From AP-15 sp963716115 (GTDB taxonomy: Bacteria; Pseudomonadota; Alphaproteobacteria; ATCC43930; CGMCC-115725), in the NCBI GenBank assembly GCA_963716115.1, contig CAVQSZ010000033.1, forward strand, positions 1 to 64,000: 64,000 bases of DNA, written 5' to 3'. The position numbers and the translations under genes were made by a program. Shown here in pieces: positions 1-17,118 of the stretch. Within the stretch, counting starts at the first letter, position 1. Each line of letters begins with the position of its first letter. Under the pieces are notes generated by a model that ran no database searches, was not told the origin of the DNA, and saw only the letters and a program-made list of their open reading frames with translations.

Positions 1-1450
1 GCGCGGCAACAGGCTCGACCCCATCAGGAACTCGTCGATGGCGCGGGCGCATTGGCGGCCTTCGCGGATCGCCCAGACGACGAGCGACTGGCCGCGCCGC
101 ATGTCGCCGGCGGCGAAAATCTTTGGAACCGAGGTGCGGTAGTCGGCGGTGTCGGCGCGGACATTGCCGCGCGGGTCGAGCGCTACGCCGGCCTGCTCGA
201 TCAGGCCCGGACGGCGCGGCCCGAGAAAGCCCATCGCCAGCAGCACCAGATCGGCCTTCAAGAGAAAGCCGCTGTCCGGCGTCTCCTGCATTGCCCAGCG
301 GCCGTCCGCGCTCTTGGCCCATTCGACGCGCACGCATTCGAGCGCCTCGACCCGGCCCTCGCCGCCGATGGCGCGCTTGGTCAAGACCGCCCAGTCGCGC
401 TCGCAACCCTCCTCCTGCGAGGACGAGGTGCGCAATTTCAAGGGCCAGTCGGGCCAGACCAGCGGCTTGTCCTCGCGCTCGGGCGGCCGGGCCAGGATTT
501 CGAGCTGGGTGATCGACGCCGCCCCCTGGCGCACCGAGGCGCCGATGCAGTCCGACCCGGTGTCGCCGCCGCCGATCACGACGACGTGCTTGCCCGCCGC
601 GGTGATGGTCCCGTGGGGTGCTGCGCGCTCCTCGCTGTCGCCGGCGTTGCGCCGGTTCTGCTGCGGCAGAAAATCCATCGCGAAATGGATGCCGTCGAGG
701 CCGCGGCCCGGCACGTCCAGGTCGCGCGGCGCCTCGGCCCCGCCGGTCAGCGCCACCGCGTCGAACCCGTCGACCAGCGACGTCGCGCCGACATCGACCC
801 CGATCTCGACCCCGGTGCGGAACGCGACCCCTTCGCCCTCCATCTGCGCCACACGGCGGTCGATCAGCCCCTTCTCCATCTTGAAGTCCGGGATGCCGTA
901 GCGCAGCAGCCCGCCGATGCGGTCGCTCTTTTCGAACAGGGTCACCTGGTGGCCGGCGCGCGCCAATTGCTGCGCGCAGGCCATGCCCGCCGGCCCCGAG
1001 CCGACGACGGCGACCCGCTTGCCGGTCCGCCGCGCCGGCGCGACCGGCTCGATCCAGCCTTCCCGCCAGCCGCGGTCGACGATTGCGCATTCGATGGTTT
1101 TGATCGTGACCGGGTTGTCGTCGATGTTGAGGGTGCAGGCCGCCTCGCAGGGTGCGGGGCAGATGCGGCCGGTAAATTCGGGGAAGTTGTTGGTCGAGTG
1201 CAGCACCCGCAGCGCCGTGCGCCACTGGTCGCGATAGACGAGGTTGTTCCAGTCCGGGATCAGATTGTTGACCGGGCAGCCGTCATGGCAGAACGGGATG
1301 CCGCAATCCATGCAGCGCGCCGCCTGCGCGCGGTTCTCCGGGTCGGGCAGCGGCTCGACGAACTCCTTCCAGCTGCGCCGGCGCAGATCGGCCTTCTTGA
1401 TAGGGCCGGTCGCGGCGCTCGATCTCGAGAAATCCGGTCGGCTTGCCCAT
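1..1450 (-). CDS. gltD: Glutamate synthase (NADPH) small subunit, 3' end cut by window edge, one frameshift
   Basis: The protein is the beta subunit of GOGAT. It takes electrons from NADPH through FAD and passes them to GltB for the glutamine plus 2-oxoglutarate to glutamate reaction. The start gives MGKPTGFLEIERRDRPY, the usual GltD beginning. After a shift of frame the protein continues KKADLRRRSWKEFVEPL, then the cysteine cluster CMDCGIPFCHDGCPV, the FAD-binding GSGPAGMACAQQLA and the NADPH-binding GGGDTGSDC motifs. The last residues in the window, AIDEFLMGSSLLPR, are close to the normal C-terminus. An extra base near 1399 breaks the frame at residue 18. Everything after it is conserved, so this may be a sequencing error. 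gltB lies on the same strand but about 2 kb upstream, with other genes between. Confidence 0.9.
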
Positions 1451-1653
1451 CAGGCTGCCCTTGCCTCCAACCCCGGCGCAAGCCGGTCATTGTTGCTGAC
1501 TTATATCATCATGCACGGGTCGGGGCCGGGCGGCAACACCCACGCGACCCCCGACACGCGGCCGACGAGCCCTTCCTCCCTGTCGGCGGCCCGGCTGTCG
1601 GACCTGTAAATCTTGCGCTCGTCGCCCGTCAACAGATGTGTTGATATGCAGCG

Positions 1654-1848
1654 ATGACCGGCCGGGAGCTGATCCGCCGTCTTCGTAGTCTCGGCGGGGA
1701 GATCGTCACCGGCCGCGGCAAAGGCGGTCATGTAATGGTGCGCTTCAAGGGGCGGGTAACATACGTACCGACGGGCACCGGCGATCTGCCGTCCGGGACG
1801 CTCGCCGCTATCCTGCGCGCGCTCGGCTTGCGGCGCGATCAATTGTGA
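1654..1848 (+). CDS. hicA: HicA-family mRNA interferase toxin
   Basis: This 64-residue protein has the size and layout of HicA, a double-stranded-RNA-binding-like fold that cleaves mRNA when free of its antitoxin. Visible features are the N-terminal GRELIRRLRSLGGE helix, the GKGGHVMVRF strand carrying the catalytic-type histidine, and the C-terminal DLPSGTLAAILRALGL helix typical of the family. It is followed at once by hicB, whose start lies 12 bases past the hicA stop, in the usual toxin-first order. The pair reads opposite to gltD and the flanking binding-protein gene, so it is an independent unit inserted between gltB and gltD. The family assignment is firm; toxicity is inferred. Confidence 0.88.
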   Translation: MTGRELIRRLRSLGGEIVTGRGKGGHVMVRFKGRVTYVPTGTGDLPSGTLAAILRALGLRRDQL

Positions 1849-1859
1849 GGGAGAGAACG

Positions 1860-2303
1860 ATGGCCAAAACCACCGGCGTCGTCCTTGCCTATCCGGCTCG
1901 GCTCGGCCCCGAGGCGGAAGGCGGATTTACCGTCAGCTTTCCGGATTTTCGCGCCGGATATACCTACGGTGCGACACGCCAGGAAGCGTTGACCCAGGCC
2001 GCCGATTTGCTGGAGACGATCGTCGCCAACTGCCTGGCCGAAGGCTGGGACGTGCCATCGCCCTCCTCGGCCAAGGGCCGACCGCTGATCCCGCTGGAAC
2101 CGCTCGTCGCAGCCAAGGTCGAGCTCTATCGCGCGATGCGCGCGGCCGGCATCACCAAAGCCGAGCTCGCGCGCCGCATGGAAATTGCCCCGCAGCAGGT
2201 GCAGCGGCTGTTCGACACCAATCACGCCTCGCGCCTCGACCAGCTCGCCGCCGCTTTCGCCGCGCTCGGCCGCCGATTGGTGATCACCAGCCAAGCGGCA
2301 TGA
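1860..2303 (+). CDS. hicB: HicB-family antitoxin with C-terminal helix-turn-helix
   Basis: HicB neutralises HicA and usually autoregulates the operon. The N-terminal half (LGPEAEGGFTVSFPDF, then YGATRQEALTQAADLLE) is the degenerate RNase H-like HicB fold. The C-terminal part (ITKAELARRMEIAPQQVQRL) is a helix-turn-helix. I chose the ATG at 1860 because a GAGGGAGAG ribosome-binding site sits just before it, overlapping the hicA stop; a GTG at 1845 in the same frame is less likely. At 147 residues it belongs to the longer, DNA-binding HicB class. Translational coupling to hicA is expected. Confidence 0.87.
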   Translation: MAKTTGVVLAYPARLGPEAEGGFTVSFPDFRAGYTYGATRQEALTQAADLLETIVANCLAEGWDVPSPSSAKGRPLIPLEPLVAAKVELYRAMRAAGITKAELARRMEIAPQQVQRLFDTNHASRLDQLAAAFAALGRRLVITSQAA

Positions 2304-2315
2304 GCTCCCGCCGCC

Positions 2316-3281
2316 TCATTCGATCACCTCGTCGGCCTGCACCAGCAGCAGAGGCGGCATGGTGAGGCCCAGCGCTTTGGCGGTCTTCAGGTTGACTTCC
2401 AGCCGGAACCGCATCGGCTGCTCGACCGGCAGATCGGCGGGTTTGGCGCCTTTGAGGATCTTGTCGACGAATACCGCCGCCCGATTGCGAAACTCCGCCG
2501 GGTCGTTGGCGTAAGCCATCAGCCCGCCGACTCTGGCAAACTGCGCCAACGGCGACACCGCCGCGATCCGATGCCGCAAGGCGAGATCCGCGGCATGCGC
2601 GAGCGGCAGGCTCGGCTGGACGATCACGGCTCCGACCTTGCCGCCGACCAGCGCCGGAAAAGCGGCGTCGAGCTGCGGGCCGGCAACGACCTCGACCGGT
2701 ACAATGTCGATGTTCTGGGCCTTGCCGGCACGCTCGATCGACTGCTGGAAGGGCTTGGAGAAAGGATCGGCTGAATTGCCTAGCACCGCTATGCGTTTAA
2801 GGCCCGGCAACGCCTCCTTGAGCAACTCCACCTGCTTGGCGGCGAGCTCTGCGGTCAAGCCGGCCATCCCGGTGATGTTGCCGCCGGGGCGGGCGAGGCT
2901 CGCGACGATCCCCATGCCGACCGGGTCGGCGGCGCCGATCATGACGATCGGGATCTCACGGGTGGCGCCCTTTGCCGCCAGCACCGTCGGGGTCATCCAG
3001 GCGCCGATGACGTCGACCTTGTCGCGCACCAGCCCGGCGGCGAGCTCGGGCAGGCGCTCCAGTTTCCCATCGGCCGAGCGGACTTCGATCCTGATGTTCC
3101 GCCCCTCGGTATAGCCGAGCTTGCGCAGTTCCTCGCGAAAGGCTTGCAGCATTCCTGTCGGGTCGGGCTTGCCGACGACCAGGACGCCGACCACCGCCAT
3201 TTTGGGATGCTGGGCGAAGCTCGCGGCCGGAGCGACGAGGGCAGCGCCGACGGCCAGCCAGAGAAGGTCGCGCCGTCTCAC
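2316..3281 (-). CDS. ABC transporter substrate-binding protein, ABC_sub_bind (TrpX-like) family
   Basis: This 321-residue protein begins with a cleavable signal (MRRRDLLWLAVGAALVAPA then SFAQ). Two alpha/beta domains of the PF04392 type follow, seen in GVLVVGKPDP, LRKLGYTEGRNI, IVASLARPGGNITGM and the closing ADEVIE. Members bind small solutes in the periplasm and normally sit beside a permease and an ATPase. Neither is nearby, so this is an orphan copy; such orphans are common in alphaproteobacteria. It lies 164 bases downstream of gltB on the same strand, and its stop is 12 bases from that of hicB on the other strand. The ligand cannot be told from the sequence. Confidence 0.85.
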   Translation of the reverse strand: MRRRDLLWLAVGAALVAPAASFAQHPKMAVVGVLVVGKPDPTGMLQAFREELRKLGYTEGRNIRIEVRSADGKLERLPELAAGLVRDKVDVIGAWMTPTVLAAKGATREIPIVMIGAADPVGMGIVASLARPGGNITGMAGLTAELAAKQVELLKEALPGLKRIAVLGNSADPFSKPFQQSIERAGKAQNIDIVPVEVVAGPQLDAAFPALVGGKVGAVIVQPSLPLAHAADLALRHRIAAVSPLAQFARVGGLMAYANDPAEFRNRAAVFVDKILKGAKPADLPVEQPMRFRLEVNLKTAKALGLTMPPLLLVQADEVIE

Positions 3282-3445
3282 TGGCGGCTCCCGGTCATGC
3301 CGGCGAAAGCGAAGATGCCGAAATACTGGTCTGCATGTCGTTCATTCACGTCTGTTCTGACTCGACCGGCGTGCCATGGCGATGCTTCGCTGTCAGCTTT
3401 TTTAAAGCAAGCGCCCGCCGCGTCGGGGCAGAGCGGCTCATCGGC

Positions 3446-8119
<4,674 letters not shown>

Positions 8120-8369
8120 GAGTGCTCGTCAGCTGCCGCCATGTCGCGGGTTGCACCGATGCTCTCCGAAAGGAGGCGCAAACGCGATAATAGGCATGTT
8201 GCGCCGCACGAATCGAGGTTAAATCGTGGCGACGCGGCGGCCGGGCCGATCTCGTCCCGGTGCGCCTCGCGGCGGGGAAAGGCAAACGCGATGACGGCTC
8301 TGGCCGGGGTCGGCGCGGCCCTCGGAGAGACGGCGGCGGCCGCAATCGGGCGCCGGGCCGGCGCTCGGC

Positions 8370-8388
8370 GGCGCCCCGCCGGGGCGCC
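8370..8388. promoter_or_regulatory. GC-rich inverted repeat just before the TPR-sulfotransferase start
   Basis: Two 8-bp arms (GGCGCCCC and GGGGCGCC) with a 3-base loop end three bases before the ATG at 8392. No Shine-Dalgarno sequence is visible there. A hairpin in the mRNA at this place could limit ribosome access. In DNA this GC-rich such repeats arise often by chance, so the role is only a suggestion. Confidence 0.3.
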
Positions 8389-8391
8389 CTG

Positions 8392-10155
8392 ATGTTCGCC
8401 CGCCTGCGCCGCTCCCGCAACCTCGGGCCGACCCTTCGCGCGGCGCATTCGCTCTACGCGGCGGGGCGGCTGCCCGAGGCCGGGCGGCTTTACGAAGCCG
8501 TCCTTCGGCTCGACCCGGCCCACGACCGGGCGCTCTACAATCTGGGCCTGATCCAATTGCGCCAGGGCCGGCTCGACGAAGCCCTGGACCGCTTTTCGCG
8601 GGCGGTCGCGCAAAACCCGCGCTTCGCCGAGGCGCACAACGCCGCCGGGATCGCATTGCGGCGGTCGGGCCGCCACCGGGAAGCGCTGCCCCATTATGAA
8701 CAGGCGCTCGTCCTCGACCCCGATTACGCCGAGGCGGAATACAATCTGGGCGCGGCGCTGGCGGCGCTCGGGCGTCACGAGGAGGCCGCGGCGCATTATC
8801 GCCGGGCGCTGGCGCTGAAGCCCGACCACGCCGAGGCCGAGAACAACCTCGGCGCGGCCTTGCGCGCGCTCGGCCGTTACGAGGAGGCGGCGGCGCATTA
8901 CCGCCGGGCGCTGGCGCTGAAGCCCGGCCTCGCCGAGGCGCGCTCCAATCTCGGCGCCGTGCTGCAGCCGCTCGACCGCCACGAGGAGGCGCTGGCGCAG
9001 TTCGACCAGGCGCTGGCGCTGAAGCCCGACCTCGCCGAGGCCCATCACGGCCGCGGCGTCGCGCTGCAGACGCTCGGCCGTCTCGACGAGGGGCGGCGCG
9101 CCATCGAGGCGGCGATCGCGATCGCCCCGCGCAAGGCCGAATTCTACGGCGCGCTGGCGCGCTCCAAGCGCCTTGTCGACGGCGACCCGCACCGCGTCGC
9201 GATCGAGGCGCTGGCCCGCGACATGGCGTCGCTCCCCGAGGAGGAGCAGGTCCATCTGCATTTCGCGCTCGGCCGGGTCTACGACGACCTCGGGCGGCGC
9301 GAGCGCTCCTTCCGCCATCTTGTCGAGGGCAATGCGCTGAAGCGCCGGCACATCGCCTATGACGAAGCCGCGGCGCTGGCCGCGATGGCGCGGACCCGCG
9401 CCCTGTTCAGCGCCGAGCTGATCGGGCGCCTCGCCGGGCGCGGCGATCCCTCGCCGCTTCCGGTGTTCATCCTCGGCATGCCGCGCTCGGGCACGACCCT
9501 GGTCGAGCAGATCGTGGCGAGCCATCCGCGCGCGCATGGCGGCGGCGAGCGCCGCGACTTCGAGACCGCGATCGCCGGGCTCGATCCCCGCGAGGCCGAC
9601 GGCGAGGGTTGGCGCGGCGTCGGCGGGCGCTATGTCGAGCGGATCAGGCCCCTCTCTCCGGCGGCGGCGCGCATCACCGACAAGATGCCGGGGAACTTCC
9701 GCTTCGCCGGCCTCATTCACCTCGCCCTGCCGAACGCCCGGATCATCCATGTCCGGCGCGACCCGGTCGACACCTGCCTGTCCTGCTTTTCGATCCTGTT
9801 CGGCGGCGAGCTGCCTTACGCCTACGATCTGGCCGAGCTCGGGCGCTACTACCGCGCCTATGCCGAGGTGATGGCGCACTGGCGCGCGACGCTGCCGCCG
9901 GCGGCGATGCTCGAAGTCGAGTACGAGACGCTGGTCGCCGATTTCGAGCCGCAGGCGCGCCGCATCGTGGCGCATTGCGGCCTCGACTGGGACCGGGCCT
10001 GCCTCGATTTTCACAAGCTGCGGCGGCCGGTGTGGACCGCCAGCGCCGCGCAGGTGCGCCAGCCGGTCTATCAAAGCTCGGTCGGGCGATCGCGCCCCTA
10101 TGAGGGGATGCTCGGGCCGCTGCTCGCCGCGCTCGGCCTCGATCGGCAGCGGTGA
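8392..10155 (+). CDS. TPR-repeat protein with C-terminal sulfotransferase domain, copy 1
   Basis: This 587-residue protein has about seven tetratricopeptide repeats in its first half (units such as ALPHYEQALVLDPDYAEAEY) and a PAPS-dependent sulfotransferase domain in its second half. The 5'-phosphosulfate loop is GMPRSGTTLVEQI and the 3'-phosphate region is IHVRRDPVDTCLSC. Relatives are annotated as TPR-sulfotransferases; the acceptor is unknown. Two neighbouring TPR units are nearly identical in DNA, a sign of recent repeat expansion. The stop overlaps the start of copy 2 (TGATG), so the two are translationally coupled. The start at 8392 is the first ATG in frame with the TPR region; there is no clear ribosome site. 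Confidence 0.88.
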   Translation: MFARLRRSRNLGPTLRAAHSLYAAGRLPEAGRLYEAVLRLDPAHDRALYNLGLIQLRQGRLDEALDRFSRAVAQNPRFAEAHNAAGIALRRSGRHREALPHYEQALVLDPDYAEAEYNLGAALAALGRHEEAAAHYRRALALKPDHAEAENNLGAALRALGRYEEAAAHYRRALALKPGLAEARSNLGAVLQPLDRHEEALAQFDQALALKPDLAEAHHGRGVALQTLGRLDEGRRAIEAAIAIAPRKAEFYGALARSKRLVDGDPHRVAIEALARDMASLPEEEQVHLHFALGRVYDDLGRRERSFRHLVEGNALKRRHIAYDEAAALAAMARTRALFSAELIGRLAGRGDPSPLPVFILGMPRSGTTLVEQIVASHPRAHGGGERRDFETAIAGLDPREADGEGWRGVGGRYVERIRPLSPAAARITDKMPGNFRFAGLIHLALPNARIIHVRRDPVDTCLSCFSILFGGELPYAYDLAELGRYYRAYAEVMAHWRATLPPAAMLEVEYETLVADFEPQARRIVAHCGLDWDRACLDFHKLRRPVWTASAAQVRQPVYQSSVGRSRPYEGMLGPLLAALGLDRQR

Positions 10156-11792
10156 TGGCGCCGGTCGAGGCGGCCGATCCGGAGCGGCTGCACCAGGCCG
10201 CGCTGCTGCTGCACCGGCAGGGCCGGGCGGCCGAGGCGGAGCGGCTCTATCGCGCCGTGCTGCGGCGCGACGGCGGCCATGTCGGGGCGATCTACAACCT
10301 CGGCCTGATCCGGCTTCTCGGCGGCGACTGCGAGGAGGCCGCGAGGCTGATGCGCCGGGCGCTCTACGCCAAGCCGAATTTCGCCGAGGCGCGCAACGCC
10401 CTGGCGGTCGCGCTGCGCACGCTCGGACGCCATGACGAGGCGATCGAGCAGTTCTCGAAGGCGCTGGCCGTCAACCCCGATCTGGCCGAGGCGCACAGCA
10501 ACCTCGCCGCGACGCTGCTCGCCCGCAACCGCTTCGAGGAGGCGCTGGAGCACTATGAAAGGGCGCTGGCGCTGAAGCCCGACCTCGCCGAGGCGCATCA
10601 CGGCTACGGCAACCTGCTGACGATATTCGGCCGGGTCGAGGACGGGCGGCGGGCCATCGAGAAGGCCATCGGGCTGGCCCCGCGCAAGGCCGAGTTCTAC
10701 CGCTCGCTGGCCGAGGTCAAGCATTTCTCCGACGGCGACCGGCACCTCGCCCTGGCCGAGGCGCTGGCCCGCGACATGGCCTCGCTTTCCACGGACGACC
10801 AGATCCACCTCAATTTCGCCCTGGCCAAGATCTATGCCGATCTCGGACAGCGCGAGCGGTCGTTCCGGCGTCTGGCCGAGGGCAATGCGCTGAAGCGCGG
10901 TCAGCTCGACTACGACGAGGCCGCGACCCTGGGCCGGTTCGAAGCGACGCGCCGGCTGTTCGGCGCCGCGGCCATCGACGAGCGGTCCGGGCTCGGCGAT
11001 CCCTGCGATGCGCCGGTGTTCGTCATCGGCATGCCGCGCTCGGGCACCACCCTGGTCGAGCAGATCCTGGCGAGCCACCCGCGGGTTCACGGCGCGGGCG
11101 AGCTCAACGATTTCGAGATGGCGGTCGCCGCGCTCGGCGATGCGGACGGCGCGCCGCCCGATGTCGGCGGCGCCGAGCTGCGCGCGATCGGCGCCCGCTA
11201 TGTCGAGCGGGTGCGGGCCTTGGCGCCGACGGCGGCGCGCATCACCGACAAGATGCCGGGGAATTTCCGCTTCGCCGGCCTCATTCACCTGGCCTTGCCG
11301 AACGCCCGGATCATCCACGTCCGCCGCGATCCGGTCGACACGTGTCTCTCGTGCTTTTCGATCCTGTTCGGCGGCGACCAGCCCTACGCCTACGATCTGG
11401 GCGAGCTCGGCCGCTATTACCGCGGCTACGCGTCATTGATGGCGCATTGGCGCGAGACGTTGCCGCCGGGGGTCATGCTCGAGGTCGAATACGAGGCGCT
11501 GGTCGCCGATTTCGAGCCGCAGGCGCGCCGCATCGTGGCCCATTGCGGCCTCGACTGGGACCCGGCGTGCCTCGGCTTTCACAACGCCTCGCGGCCGGTG
11601 CGGACGGCAAGCTCGGCCCAGGTGCGCCGGCCGCTCTATCAAACCTCGGTCGGGCGCTCGCGGCCCTATGCCGGCATGTTGCGGCCGCTGCTCGAAGCGC
11701 TCGCCGGGGGCGAGGCCGATCCCGCCGCGACGCCGGCGCCGTCCCCGGCCGCGGGGTCAGCGGTCCCGGCGGCGGCGCCAGATGAGCCCTAG
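10155..11792 (+). CDS. TPR-repeat protein with C-terminal sulfotransferase domain, copy 2
   Basis: This is a 545-residue paralogue of the preceding gene, with about five TPR units followed by the same sulfotransferase domain (GMPRSGTTLVEQI, IHVRRDPVDTCLSC). Long stretches of the sulfotransferase part are almost identical in DNA to copy 1, while the TPR halves differ in repeat number, so the pair arose by tandem duplication or is kept alike by gene conversion. The ATG at 10155 overlaps the previous stop. The tail is proline/alanine-rich and its last 36 bases overlap the convergent PEP-CTERM gene. The substrate is unknown; the TPR half may recruit a protein or glycan acceptor. Confidence 0.88.
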   Translation: MAPVEAADPERLHQAALLLHRQGRAAEAERLYRAVLRRDGGHVGAIYNLGLIRLLGGDCEEAARLMRRALYAKPNFAEARNALAVALRTLGRHDEAIEQFSKALAVNPDLAEAHSNLAATLLARNRFEEALEHYERALALKPDLAEAHHGYGNLLTIFGRVEDGRRAIEKAIGLAPRKAEFYRSLAEVKHFSDGDRHLALAEALARDMASLSTDDQIHLNFALAKIYADLGQRERSFRRLAEGNALKRGQLDYDEAATLGRFEATRRLFGAAAIDERSGLGDPCDAPVFVIGMPRSGTTLVEQILASHPRVHGAGELNDFEMAVAALGDADGAPPDVGGAELRAIGARYVERVRALAPTAARITDKMPGNFRFAGLIHLALPNARIIHVRRDPVDTCLSCFSILFGGDQPYAYDLGELGRYYRGYASLMAHWRETLPPGVMLEVEYEALVADFEPQARRIVAHCGLDWDPACLGFHNASRPVRTASSAQVRRPLYQTSVGRSRPYAGMLRPLLEALAGGEADPAATPAPSPAAGSAVPAAAPDEP

Positions 11793-12329
11793 CCCGAGCA
11801 GCCAGCTGCCGCCGAGCCCGAGCGAGGCGGGCTCGGGCACGGCCGAGGGGACCTCCTCGCTCAACGCGACCGTCAGCCCGGCCGGCGAGAAGCTCGCCCC
11901 GACCGTGCCGCCGCCATACGGCCCGGGAAACCCGATATACGAGAGGAGTTGGTCGTTGACATCAAAGGTGTTGGCGCCGGCCGGCACCGCGACCGTGAAG
12001 GTCCCGCTGCTCGGGGTCGGCCCGAACAGCGGCACAGCGCTGGTGAAGCCGAGCGAGACCCCGTTGACAAAGGCCTCGAACACATCCCCCACCAAACTGA
12101 ATGGCTCGTCCGCCACCGTCATCGTCAGAATTCCGGCGGACGGCGCGATGAAGGAGATCGGGCCGCCGATGCCGCCGACCGCGCCAAACGGGCCGAGGCC
12201 GGAGCTGCCGGCCGGCGACGGATTGGCGGTTGACGCGGTGACGGTGGTCGCCAGCGGCAAGGTCGCCGCGTTGGCGTTCGCCGAGACCAGGCCGAGCAGC
12301 GCCGCCGTCGGCAGAAGGTGCTTGCTCAT
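11757..12329 (-). CDS. PEP-CTERM sorting domain protein
   Basis: This 190-residue exported protein has an N-terminal signal (MSKHLLPTAALLGLVSANANA), a beta-rich body, and a C-terminal sorting signal: VPEPASLGLG, a hydrophobic stretch, then WRRRRDR. PEP-CTERM tails are recognised and cleaved by exosortase, and the proteins usually go to the envelope or an exopolysaccharide layer. No exosortase gene is in the window. I start at the ATG at 12329 because it begins the signal peptide; the frame is open further upstream. The body does not match a domain I can name. It overlaps the end of the convergent sulfotransferase gene by 36 bases. Confidence 0.8.
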   Translation of the reverse strand: MSKHLLPTAALLGLVSANANAATLPLATTVTASTANPSPAGSSGLGPFGAVGGIGGPISFIAPSAGILTMTVADEPFSLVGDVFEAFVNGVSLGFTSAVPLFGPTPSSGTFTVAVPAGANTFDVNDQLLSYIGFPGPYGGGTVGASFSPAGLTVALSEEVPSAVPEPASLGLGGSWLLGLGLIWRRRRDR

Positions 12330-12525
12330 CCCGGTATCCTCGGCAGTGGTTTGTCCAGAAGGGTTAAGGTTAACAGGGTGCTGCGGATTCGTCAACCGGC
12401 CGAGCCGCGCGAAAGCGTCAAAAATTCGTCCTAAATGCCTGAATTGGAAAGAAACCTCGAAACCGTCCGGGAGCCGGCGGCGGAGCCGAGGGGTCGCGCC
12501 GCGACCCGACCCCTCGATCCGTGAT

Positions 12526-12601
12526 TGGCTCCCCGGGCCGGACTCGAACCAGCGACAAGGCGGTTAACAGCCGCCTGCTCTACCAACTGAGCTACCGGGG
12601 A
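12526..12601 (-). tRNA. tRNA-Asn (GTT)
   Basis: On the minus strand the 76 bases fold as a complete cloverleaf. The acceptor arms are TCCCCGG/CCGGGGA, the D arm holds AGCTCAGTTGGTAGAGC, the anticodon loop CTGTTAACC gives anticodon GTT, and the T arm holds GGTTCGAGTCC. The discriminator is G and CCA is encoded. Confidence 0.97.
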
Positions 12602-12669
12602 CCAGCGCGCCCGTCGGGCCGCCAGACCGGGCGTGATATAAGCGATTGCGGGGTCGAAATGCAAGCCGC

Positions 12670-12703
12670 CAGGCTCAGCGGAAGAACAGGCTCAGCGGAA
12701 GAA
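12670..12703. repeat. 17-bp perfect tandem duplication across a stop codon
   Basis: A 17-bp unit occurs twice in tandem (12670-12686, 12687-12703). The inner copy contains the stop codon (12692-12694) and the last three codons of the neighbouring minus-strand gene. Similar duplications straddle the stops of lepB and the lsrB-like gene. Confidence 0.85.
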
Positions 12704-13318
12704 CTCGACCTTCGCCTCGCGGAACCAGACCGTGTTGGGCGGCGCGGCCGAGATCGGGCCGTTGATGCCGAAGACCGCGATCTCGAACCGGTCGCCCGCC
12801 GCGACCGCGTCGGCGAGGACGATGCGGTTGGGCATGTTGAAGCCCTGGATCGCGGCCGGGCTCGGCCGGCCGGGCGTGCGCGGCAGCCGGCCGTTGACCC
12901 AGACCTCGGCGTAGTCGTCGACATTGAGGGTCAAGACCGCCTTGGCCCCGGCGGGGTCGAAGCCGCCGATCCTGGCCGGGATCGTCAGATTGGCGCGGAA
13001 CCAGATGAACGACACCCGGCCGCCGCCGCGCTTGGCGCCGAGCTCCGCGGGGCCGATCGCCGGCCAGGAGGAATCGTCGTAGCCGGGCTCGCCGGCATGC
13101 GGGTCGATGTCGTAGGTCGATTTGAACTCGGGCATCGCGTCGGGGATCGGCGCGGCCTCGACGATCTTCGCCTCCCTGGTCCGCCACTGCGCGCCGAACG
13201 CCGCCGATCCCTCGGCCGTCATCAGGTCGACGCTGTGCGCCGGCGGCAGCGAGGGGGCGACGGCGGGAGGAGGCGCCGGCAGCGGCGCCGTGGGCCTGCC
13301 GGGATAGTTGTCAGGCAT
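12692..13318 (-). CDS. Galactose-binding-like beta-sandwich protein
   Basis: This 208-residue protein has no signal peptide. It opens with a proline-rich stretch (PTAPLPAPPPAVAPSLPPA). The rest resembles the jelly-roll sugar-binding domain seen at the N-terminus of some glycoside hydrolase family 2 and SMP-30-type proteins: YDDSSWPAIGPAEL, SFIWFRANLTIPARI, NVDDYAEVWVNGRLP and AVFGINGPISAAPPNTVWF. The family suggestion rests on pattern only; no catalytic domain is attached. The start at 13318 follows GAGGACA. The 277 bases between it and hsdR hold no gene I recognise. Confidence 0.6.
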   Translation of the reverse strand: MPDNYPGRPTAPLPAPPPAVAPSLPPAHSVDLMTAEGSAAFGAQWRTREAKIVEAAPIPDAMPEFKSTYDIDPHAGEPGYDDSSWPAIGPAELGAKRGGGRVSFIWFRANLTIPARIGGFDPAGAKAVLTLNVDDYAEVWVNGRLPRTPGRPSPAAIQGFNMPNRIVLADAVAAGDRFEIAVFGINGPISAAPPNTVWFREAKVEFFR

Positions 13319-13595
13319 CGCTGTGTCCTCTTGCTTCGCGTCGACGACGGCGCGCATCAAAGCCGCCGCCGAGCTGCGGCGCAAGACGAAGGATCGCGGT
13401 CGACAACGGCAATTCCCTCGCCGGCCCGGCCGACGGCCAATTCCTCTCCCGCAAGATCGGCGACGACATCCGCGCCCGCCCCGCGGTGTGAGCCGACCGG
13501 CCTGTTTCACCAGTTTCATCAGGTCGAGATCAGGCGCTCCGCTTCGCTGCCGAACTTTTCGGCCGTGTTGTGAATATCATATTATCGCGCGTTTG

Positions 13596-16776
<3,181 letters not shown>

Positions 16777-16779
16777 GGC

Positions 16780-17118
16780 TTATCCGGCAGCCTCGGGCTG
16801 CGCGGCCTCGGTCAAGGCGACGCGCTCTGCCGCGATTGTTTCGCGCCAGCGATCGTCAATATCCTGCCAATCGACGAGATCGACCCGGTAGGGCAGGTCG
16901 CTGTCGCTGAACGCTTCGGCCAATCCGGCGATTTCATCAAGGGTCAACGGCCGGCCGGCATCGATCGCCAAGTCGAGATCGGAATAACGCCTGGCCCGGC
17001 CGGTCGCCCGTGAACCGAACACCCATACCCGGGTACGTCGCGGCAAATGCGCACGAAGGATATCCAGCACCAGCCGCGTATAATCTCTCGGCAAGTCGAT
17101 GCGCAACGCTCCAATCAT
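16780..17118 (-). CDS. MntA-like minimal nucleotidyltransferase (second of two)
   Basis: This 112-residue protein of the DNA polymerase beta-like nucleotidyltransferase superfamily carries the active-site pattern GSRATGRARRYSDLDLAI and a third acidic residue in YRVDLVDW. All three metal ligands are kept, so it should be active. In MntA-HepT systems such proteins neutralise the HEPN toxin by adding AMP to a tyrosine. It overlaps the HEPN-like gene by 4 bases and ends 3 bases before hsdR, so it lies in the hsd operon. A second, different nucleotidyltransferase sits on the other side of the HEPN gene, which is unusual. Confidence 0.85.
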   Translation of the reverse strand: MIGALRIDLPRDYTRLVLDILRAHLPRRTRVWVFGSRATGRARRYSDLDLAIDAGRPLTLDEIAGLAEAFSDSDLPYRVDLVDWQDIDDRWRETIAAERVALTEAAQPEAAG

